Source: Sulfitobacter sp. SK012
GTDB lineage: Bacteria > Pseudomonadota > Alphaproteobacteria > Rhodobacterales > Rhodobacteraceae
Assembly (NCBI RefSeq): GCF_003352085.1
Contig: NZ_CP025804.1
Location: 868,001 to 932,000, forward strand
Direction: 5' to 3'
Length of the DNA stretch: 64,000 bases
Each line of letters starts with the position of its first letter. Position 1 is the first letter of the stretch. The notes below the pieces were generated by a model that saw only the letters and a list, made by a program, of their open reading frames with translations, was not told the origin of the DNA and made no database searches. Below, piece by piece: positions 59,666 to 64,000 of the stretch. A program made the translations under genes and the position numbers.

Positions 59666-60433
59666 TTAAGCGTCGAGAAATGTGCGCACAGCGGCCTCAA
59701 ATTCGCGGGGCTTTTCCGCGTGAAGCCAGTGGCCGGCGCCGGGCAGCTTTGCAAAGCGTGCGGCCGGAAACAACGGTTTGATGGTATTTCGGTGTTCAGG
59801 CAGGACATAATCGGACGCGCCGCCCGATAGAAACAGGGTCGGGTTTGGGAAAGTTCCGGTCAATTCGGGAAAGCCGATGATCTTGTCCATCTCGGCTTCG
59901 AGTACGTCGAGATTTAGACGCCATGCTTTGTTCGGCACGTCGAGCGACTGGGTGAAGAAACTCTGGAGCGCAGGTTCAATCCCGGCACTCGCCAGCTGTG
60001 CTTCGGCGTCCGAGCGGCGGGTGAGGGACGACAGATCCACACTGCGCATGGCGGTGATCATGGCCATCTGGGTGTGCGAGTAGGTGACAGGGGCGATGTC
60101 TGCTACGACAAGACGGCGCAAAAGCTCGGGCTGGGTCAGGGCGACGGTCATCGCTGCTTTGCCGCCCATAGAATGCCCGCACAGATCCACAGGGCCGCCC
60201 AAGTGGTCGATAAGCTCCGAAAGGTCAGCGGCCATGTCAGGGTAGCTTTGGGTGTCACCGCGCGGGCTTTGTCCGTGGTTGCGCATATCAAGGATGATGA
60301 CGCGACGGCTGTCGCTGAGGCGCTTGGCGATCACGCCCCAATTGCGACCAGATCCATAAAGGCCATGAACAATCATCAGCGCAGGGCGCTCAGGCGAAGG
60401 GGTGGTGTCACCAAATTCAGAATAAGCCAGCAT
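59666..60433 (-). CDS. Alpha/beta hydrolase (YbfF-like esterase)
   Basis: A 255-residue hydrolase. [20 protein letters not shown] near residue 22, [11 protein letters not shown] near 49, nucleophile elbow [15 protein letters not shown] near 94 and [13 protein letters not shown] near 230 (His). These match YbfF-type acyl-ester hydrolases. Divergent from the hypothetical membrane protein gene, 54 bp between starts. Confidence 0.9.
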   Translation of the reverse strand: MLAYSEFGDTTPSPERPALMIVHGLYGSGRNWGVIAKRLSDSRRVIILDMRNHGQSPRGDTQSYPDMAADLSELIDHLGGPVDLCGHSMGGKAAMTVALTQPELLRRLVVADIAPVTYSHTQMAMITAMRSVDLSSLTRRSDAEAQLASAGIEPALQSFFTQSLDVPNKAWRLNLDVLEAEMDKIIGFPELTGTFPNPTLFLSGGASDYVLPEHRNTIKPLFPAARFAKLPGAGHWLHAEKPREFEAAVRTFLDA

Positions 60434-60487
60434 GGGGTGACGCTAGTGCCATTGCGGCAGGGACGCCAGTGCGATTAGGGTGCGGTC

Positions 60488-60862
60488 ATGAACGTTCAAA
60501 AGGACATTGAAGCTAAGGTGCAGACCTTGCTGTTCGAGCTTGAAAAGAGGCTCGGCATAAAAACCGACGATCTGGCGCAGGGTTTGCGGCGGGCCGGCCG
60601 GCGTTTGCCGCGTCGGGTACGCGCGAAGGCAAAGGTGTTGGTTGATGCGCAGGCAATGACAGGCAACCCCAAACTTGCGCGGCAGGTGGACGCAAGCACT
60701 GTGCGGGTGGCGTTTGATGCGGTGACGACACATTTGCGGGGGATCGACGTGCGTGATGCACGCAATGGTCGGCGGTTAAGCCTTGCAGGTGCTGTGGTGT
60801 TCAACCTGCTGCTGGTGCTGGCGGCGTTTTTCGCGTGGCTCTGGTGGCAGGGTTATGTTTGA
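60488..60862 (+). CDS. Hypothetical protein with C-terminal membrane anchor
   Basis: A 124-residue protein. The N-terminal 90 residues are soluble, helical and basic (GLRRAGRRLPRRVRAKAKVL near residue 32). Residues about 97-119 form one hydrophobic helix (LAGAVVFNLLLVLAAFFAWL), giving a tail-anchored layout with the body in the cytoplasm. I do not recognise a family with certainty. GGTGCGGTC precedes the ATG, a weak ribosome binding site. Single gene. Confidence 0.72.
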   Translation: MNVQKDIEAKVQTLLFELEKRLGIKTDDLAQGLRRAGRRLPRRVRAKAKVLVDAQAMTGNPKLARQVDASTVRVAFDAVTTHLRGIDVRDARNGRRLSLAGAVVFNLLLVLAAFFAWLWWQGYV

Positions 60863-60947
60863 AGACGGGGAGGCCCGAAACGCCGGCGGATTGTAGCGTT
60901 TGGTTTCGGGCATCCGAGGTTGCGTATTAAATGGCGTCAAAAACCCG

Positions 60948-61346
60948 CTAGCTGCAGTTGAATTGCGCGTCTGTAACCTGTTCCATCCACGTAACTGCGC
61001 CGCTCTCATCCGCTTCTTGCAGCGCAATGTGTGTCATGGCGCTGTTCGGCGTCGCGCCGTGCCAATGTTTCTCGCCGGGCGCGATCCAGACGACATCTCC
61101 GGGGTGTATGGCCTGTATGGCCTCGCCCTCTTTTTGCACCTGACCTGTACCTGAGGTGACAATCAGCGTCTGGCCGAGGGGATGGGTATGCCACGCTGTG
61201 CGCGCGCCTGCCGAAAACGTCACGGTGACACCGCGCAACCGTGCGGGCGCCGGTGCGGAAATCAGGGGATCCATCTGAACGGTGCCGGTGAAATAATCGG
61301 AGGGTCCGGCCTCGGGCGGGCGGCTGCCTGCGGTGTGGATGATCAT
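60948..61346 (-). CDS. Cupin-domain protein ((R)-mandelonitrile lyase-like)
   Basis: A 132-residue single-cupin protein. Cupin motif 1 [20 protein letters not shown] near residue 46 gives two metal His and a downstream Glu (EGE region), and motif 2 is [16 protein letters not shown] near 81. It resembles the small manganese cupins annotated as carboxymuconolactone- or hydroxynitrile lyase-like proteins; true substrate unknown. I choose the ATG at 61346 because GGAAGGG lies nine bases upstream; an in-frame ATG at 61364 is possible. Convergent with nothing close. Confidence 0.82.
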   Translation of the reverse strand: MIIHTAGSRPPEAGPSDYFTGTVQMDPLISAPAPARLRGVTVTFSAGARTAWHTHPLGQTLIVTSGTGQVQKEGEAIQAIHPGDVVWIAPGEKHWHGATPNSAMTHIALQEADESGAVTWMEQVTDAQFNCS

Positions 61347-61457
61347 AAGAAGAGGCCCTTCCATCTAGTGGGGTGTTGCCCAAGATGACAACCTTACTGC
61401 ACCCAAATGGGCTTCAGCGTTGGCCCCCTAAACTTTGTCGTTCAGGAGGCCATTCGA

Positions 61458-62735
61458 TCAAAGGTTGGTATACATTGGGTATCGTGCACAAAGCCCTGCA
61501 ACTTCGGCTTTGACCTTTGCTTCGACCTCGGCATTGCCGTCTTCACCGTTGGCAGCCAAGCCGTCGACGACTTCGATAATCCAGTCGGCAATCTGGCGGA
61601 AATCAGCTGCGTCAAAGCCACGGGTTGTCCCCGCGGGAGAGCCAAGGCGAATACCTGACGTGATCGTCGGCTTTTCCGGGTCAAATGGCACGCCATTTTT
61701 GTTGCAGGTGATCAATGCGCGGCCGAGGGCTTTTTCTGTAGCGTTGCCCTTGACCCCTTTGGGGCGCAGATCGACCAGCACCACATGCGTGTCCGTGCCG
61801 TGGGTGATGGTGTCGAGGCCGCCTTTGATCAACTGATCGCTCAAGGCTTGTGCGTTTGTGATGACCTGCTGGATGTAGCCTTTGAAGTCTGGCCGCAGAG
61901 CTTCACCAAAAGCGACTGCCTTGGCTGCGATCACATGCATCAAGGGACCACCCTGAATGCCGGGGAAGATGGCGGAGTTGAACTTTTTTGCCAGTGCTTC
62001 GTCATTGGTCAGGATCATGCCGCCGCGCGGTCCGCGCAGAGTTTTATGCGTTGTCGTTGTGGCGACATGGGCGTGTGGGAAGGGCGAGGGGTGCTCGCCC
62101 GCAGCGACCAGTCCTGCAAAATGCGCCATGTCCACATGTAGGTATGCCCCGACCATATCGGCGATCTCGCGCATGCGTTTGAAATCGATCTGGCGCGGAA
62201 TGGCAGAACCGCCTGCAATAATCATCTTGGGTTTGTGTTCTTTGGCGAGGGATTCGACCTCATCGTAATCCAACAGGTTGTCCTGTTTGCGTACGCCGTA
62301 TTGAACGGCGTTGAACCACTTTCCGGATTGGTTCGGTTTTGCCCCGTGGGTCAGGTGGCCACCTGCATCAAGCGACATTCCCAGAATGGTATCGCCAGGC
62401 TGTAGCAGCGCCTGAAACACGCCTTGGTTGGCTTGGGATCCAGAGTTTGGTTGGACGTTTGCAAAGCCACAATCAAACAGCTGGCAAGCGCGTTCGATCG
62501 CAAGGTTCTCCGCAACATCAACGTATTGGCAGCCACCATAGTAACGTCGGCCTGGATAGCCTTCAGCGTATTTGTTGGTCATGATGGAGCCTTGCGCTTC
62601 CAACACGGCGTTCGAGACGATATTCTCAGAGGCGATCAGTTCGATCTCGTCGCGTTGGCGGCCCAACTCTGAGGTGATCGATCCAAAAACGGCCGGGTCC
62701 GAGGCGGCGAGGGAACGGGTAAAAAAGTCGGTCAT
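61458..62735 (-). CDS. glyA: Serine hydroxymethyltransferase
   Basis: A 425-residue PLP enzyme interconverting serine and glycine with tetrahydrofolate. [20 protein letters not shown] near residue 34, [14 protein letters not shown] near 55 and the PLP lysine in [15 protein letters not shown] near 225. I use the ATG at 62735 because AGGAG then has a normal distance; an ATG three codons upstream is too close to it. The open frame continues to 62846 but that part is not conserved-looking. Divergent from nadK. Confidence 0.97.
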   Translation of the reverse strand: MTDFFTRSLAASDPAVFGSITSELGRQRDEIELIASENIVSNAVLEAQGSIMTNKYAEGYPGRRYYGGCQYVDVAENLAIERACQLFDCGFANVQPNSGSQANQGVFQALLQPGDTILGMSLDAGGHLTHGAKPNQSGKWFNAVQYGVRKQDNLLDYDEVESLAKEHKPKMIIAGGSAIPRQIDFKRMREIADMVGAYLHVDMAHFAGLVAAGEHPSPFPHAHVATTTTHKTLRGPRGGMILTNDEALAKKFNSAIFPGIQGGPLMHVIAAKAVAFGEALRPDFKGYIQQVITNAQALSDQLIKGGLDTITHGTDTHVVLVDLRPKGVKGNATEKALGRALITCNKNGVPFDPEKPTITSGIRLGSPAGTTRGFDAADFRQIADWIIEVVDGLAANGEDGNAEVEAKVKAEVAGLCARYPMYTNL

Positions 62736-62905
62736 GGGCGACATGCTCCTGTCATGGGGGTCATCTGCGTTAGGCGTTTCGTATCGGAAACATGTCCACG
62801 CGGAAAGCAGGGAAAGCGACGCTGGAGGTGTTTGTTGCGGCGGCACTGGTCCCCTCGGGAATTATGTGGTTCTTTTGGGGACACCTGACGCGGATCGGAA
62901 ACTTC

Positions 62906-63667
62906 ATGCCCAGCAAGATTGCTTTTGCCGCCAGCCGCGCCCCCGTGGCGCAGGCGGCCCATGCAACGCTTACCCAGCGCTATGGGAATGCCCCGCTGGC
63001 CGAGGCGGATGTCATTGTCGCACTTGGTGGGGACGGGTTCATGTTGCAGACGCTGCATGACACGCTGGAATTGCTAGCCCCCGTTTACGGCATGAATTGC
63101 GGGACCATCGGGTTCATGATGAACGCCTACGCTGAGGATGAACTTGTGGAACGCCTGACCGCTGCTGAAGAGGCCGTGATCAATCCGCTCAGCATGAGGG
63201 CGACACATACCGATGGCCGCCAAAGTCGCGCATTGGCATTGAATGAGGTGGCGTTGCTGCGGGCGGGGCCACAGGCAGCCAAGCTGCAGATCACAGTTGA
63301 TGGGCGTTTGCGGATGCAAGAATTGGTTTGCGATGGTGCGCTGGTGGCGACACCTGCAGGTTCCACTGCCTATAATTATTCGGCGCATGGGCCGATCCTG
63401 CCGATTGGCGCAGATGTTCTTGCCCTGACCGCAATGGCGGCTTTTCGACCCCGGCGGTGGCGTGGTGCGCTGCTGCCCAAAACAGCAAAGGTGCGCTTTG
63501 ATGTATTGGAGCCGGAAAAGCGGCCGGTGATGGCAGATGCGGATGGCACGTCTTACCGGGATGTCGCCAGCGTTGAGATTCAATCGGAGCCCAGCATTTC
63601 GCACCGCATTCTTTTTGATCCCGGTCATGGCCTCGAAGAGCGGTTGATCTCGGAACAGTTCACTTAA
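62906..63667 (+). CDS. nadK: NAD kinase
   Basis: A 253-residue enzyme phosphorylating NAD to NADP. GGDGF motif in [15 protein letters not shown] near residue 36, [10 protein letters not shown] near 66, LNEVALLR near 111 and [20 protein letters not shown] near 137. I start at the ATG at 62906 ([20 protein letters not shown]); the frame runs back to 62792 but that part is not family-like. It is shorter than E. coli NadK, as usual in this class. Confidence 0.94.
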   Translation: MPSKIAFAASRAPVAQAAHATLTQRYGNAPLAEADVIVALGGDGFMLQTLHDTLELLAPVYGMNCGTIGFMMNAYAEDELVERLTAAEEAVINPLSMRATHTDGRQSRALALNEVALLRAGPQAAKLQITVDGRLRMQELVCDGALVATPAGSTAYNYSAHGPILPIGADVLALTAMAAFRPRRWRGALLPKTAKVRFDVLEPEKRPVMADADGTSYRDVASVEIQSEPSISHRILFDPGHGLEERLISEQFT

Positions 63668-63713
63668 AGGTCTCCTCGGATCAAACGGTCTTTCTGGATT
63701 TCACAAATTTGCC

Positions 63714-63742
63714 TTGACATAATACCAAATGGTATCTTATTT
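63714..63742 (+). promoter_or_regulatory. Sigma-70 promoter of the arsR-like gene
   Basis: TTGACA (63714-63719), 17 bp, TTATTT (63737-63742). One copy of the palindromic operator fills the spacer. Confidence 0.75.
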
Positions 63743-63761
63743 GAGGGATACTAAATGGTAT
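63722..63761. promoter_or_regulatory. Two palindromic operators over the arsR-like promoter
   Basis: ATACCAAATGGTAT (63722-63735) and ATACTAAATGGTAT (63748-63761) share 13 of 14 bases, with starts 26 bp apart. The first is a palindrome (ATACC-AAAT-GGTAT); the second differs at one arm base. One lies between -35 and -10, the other just after the start of transcription, a classic repressor layout, probably for the ArsR-like protein itself (inference). Confidence 0.75.
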
Positions 63762-63898
63762 CAAGATGGAAGCCGATGACCCCAATGTACTTCTTTGACA
63801 CGCGCTACAGCGAGGCTGCCAACCCTAAGGCGCACCGCACGCAAATTGACGGCTTTCAGAGGTGTTTTTCTGATACCTCTACGAAGGTGCCGTCATGA
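63755..63898 (+). CDS. Possible 47-residue leader ORF overlapping arsR
   Basis: An open frame from the ATG at 63755 to the TGA at 63896-63898 would encode MVSRWKPMTPMYFFDTRYSE and 27 more residues, and overlaps the arsR start as ATGA. In-frame ATGs at 63776 and 63785 are alternatives. The first ATG sits inside the second operator, and no strong ribosome binding site is seen. It could be a leader peptide or chance. Confidence 0.3.
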   Translation: MVSRWKPMTPMYFFDTRYSEAANPKAHRTQIDGFQRCFSDTSTKVPS

Positions 63899-64000
63899 GC
63901 CAGATCGAGCACTTGGCGTTTCGCGCGCTTGCAGATCCAACGCGCCGCGAAATTTTGATGCTTTTGGCGCATCAAGACATGACCATCGCGCAGGTCGCTG
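63895..64000 (+). CDS. ArsR-family transcriptional regulator, partial
   Basis: The first 35 codons are in the window and the frame runs off the right edge: MSQIEHLAFRALADPTRREI, then LMLLAHQDMTIAQVA. ALADPTRREIL is the ArsR winged-helix signature at its usual place. This subtype (no CXC metal site in the visible part) is often followed by an SRPBCC-domain gene, which would lie outside. AAGGTGC precedes the ATG. Confidence 0.85.
   Translation, partial: MSQIEHLAFRALADPTRREILMLLAHQDMTIAQVA

Noticed and set aside
62792..62905. A 38-residue extension of NadK with a hydrophobic stretch
   Set aside because: NAD kinases of this class begin near MPSKIAF; the extra part looks like untranslated leader or divergent promoter DNA.

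Overview
The window looks like a chromosomal core segment of a marine alphaproteobacterium of the Roseobacter group (Rhodobacterales). This rests on gene content and order: a split F1 ATP synthase operon atpHAGDC, groESL behind a CIRCE element, Hsp20 followed by DUF1150, YcgN-RibF, lgt-midA-pgeF, ybjN-proC-csaA, purE-purK, and a fused sulfate adenylyltransferase/APS kinase. Moderate-to-high GC and GTG/TTG starts fit as well. The genus cannot be fixed by reading alone. I see no rRNA, tRNA, insertion sequence, prophage or CRISPR array.

Layout. 1-9.6 kb: partial DUF2125 gene, ChaC, a MotA/MotB-like stator pair with a cytoplasmic 50-residue repeat and a long periplasmic coiled coil, an M23 endopeptidase coupled to clpA, gloB and a methyltransferase. 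9.8-13.9 kb: a self-contained module of an AraC-type regulator, a secreted amidohydrolase and an OprB-like porin, with two strong inverted repeats. 14.4-19.9 kb: F1 ATP synthase and an H-type lectin gene. 19.8-28.6 kb: prs, ltaE-ycgN-ribF, maoC, an HAD phosphatase, Mn-dependent pyrophosphatase and small hydrolases or nucleases. 28.7-31 kb: groESL. 31-38 kb: a DMT exporter, NUDIX, lipase-like and PhnM-like genes, purEK, Hsp20/DUF1150 and a GT10 glycosyltransferase. 38-46 kb: sat-cysC, trxB, an Lrp regulator, a Hint-domain protein that lacks its catalytic residues, a 46-residue basic protein, pgeF-midA-lgt and ubiK. 46-53 kb: ybjN-proC-csaA-2-hydroxyacid dehydrogenase, tdk, a CII-like gene overlapping arsH, a KAS III enzyme and a fasciclin lipoprotein behind an ECF-type promoter. 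53-64 kb: a DUF3302-HlyD membrane pair, carB, glyA, nadK, and at the right edge the start of an ArsR-family gene with two near-identical palindromic operators over its promoter.

Most genes are housekeeping: energy (ATP synthase), protein folding and turnover (GroESL, Hsp20, ClpA), nucleotide, one-carbon and cofactor supply (Prs, PurEK, CarB, Tdk, GlyA, RibF, NadK), sulfate activation, envelope maintenance (Lgt, PgeF, M23, the stator-like pair) and detoxification (GloB, ChaC, TrxB). No obvious new defence island is present. The least explained parts are the stator-like pair, the AraC-amidohydrolase-porin module, the inactive-looking Hint protein, the orphan PhnM-like gene, the CII-like/arsH overlap, and several regulatory sites: CIRCE, a heat-shock promoter with a possible RNA thermometer, an ECF11-like promoter, Lrp repeats and ArsR operators.
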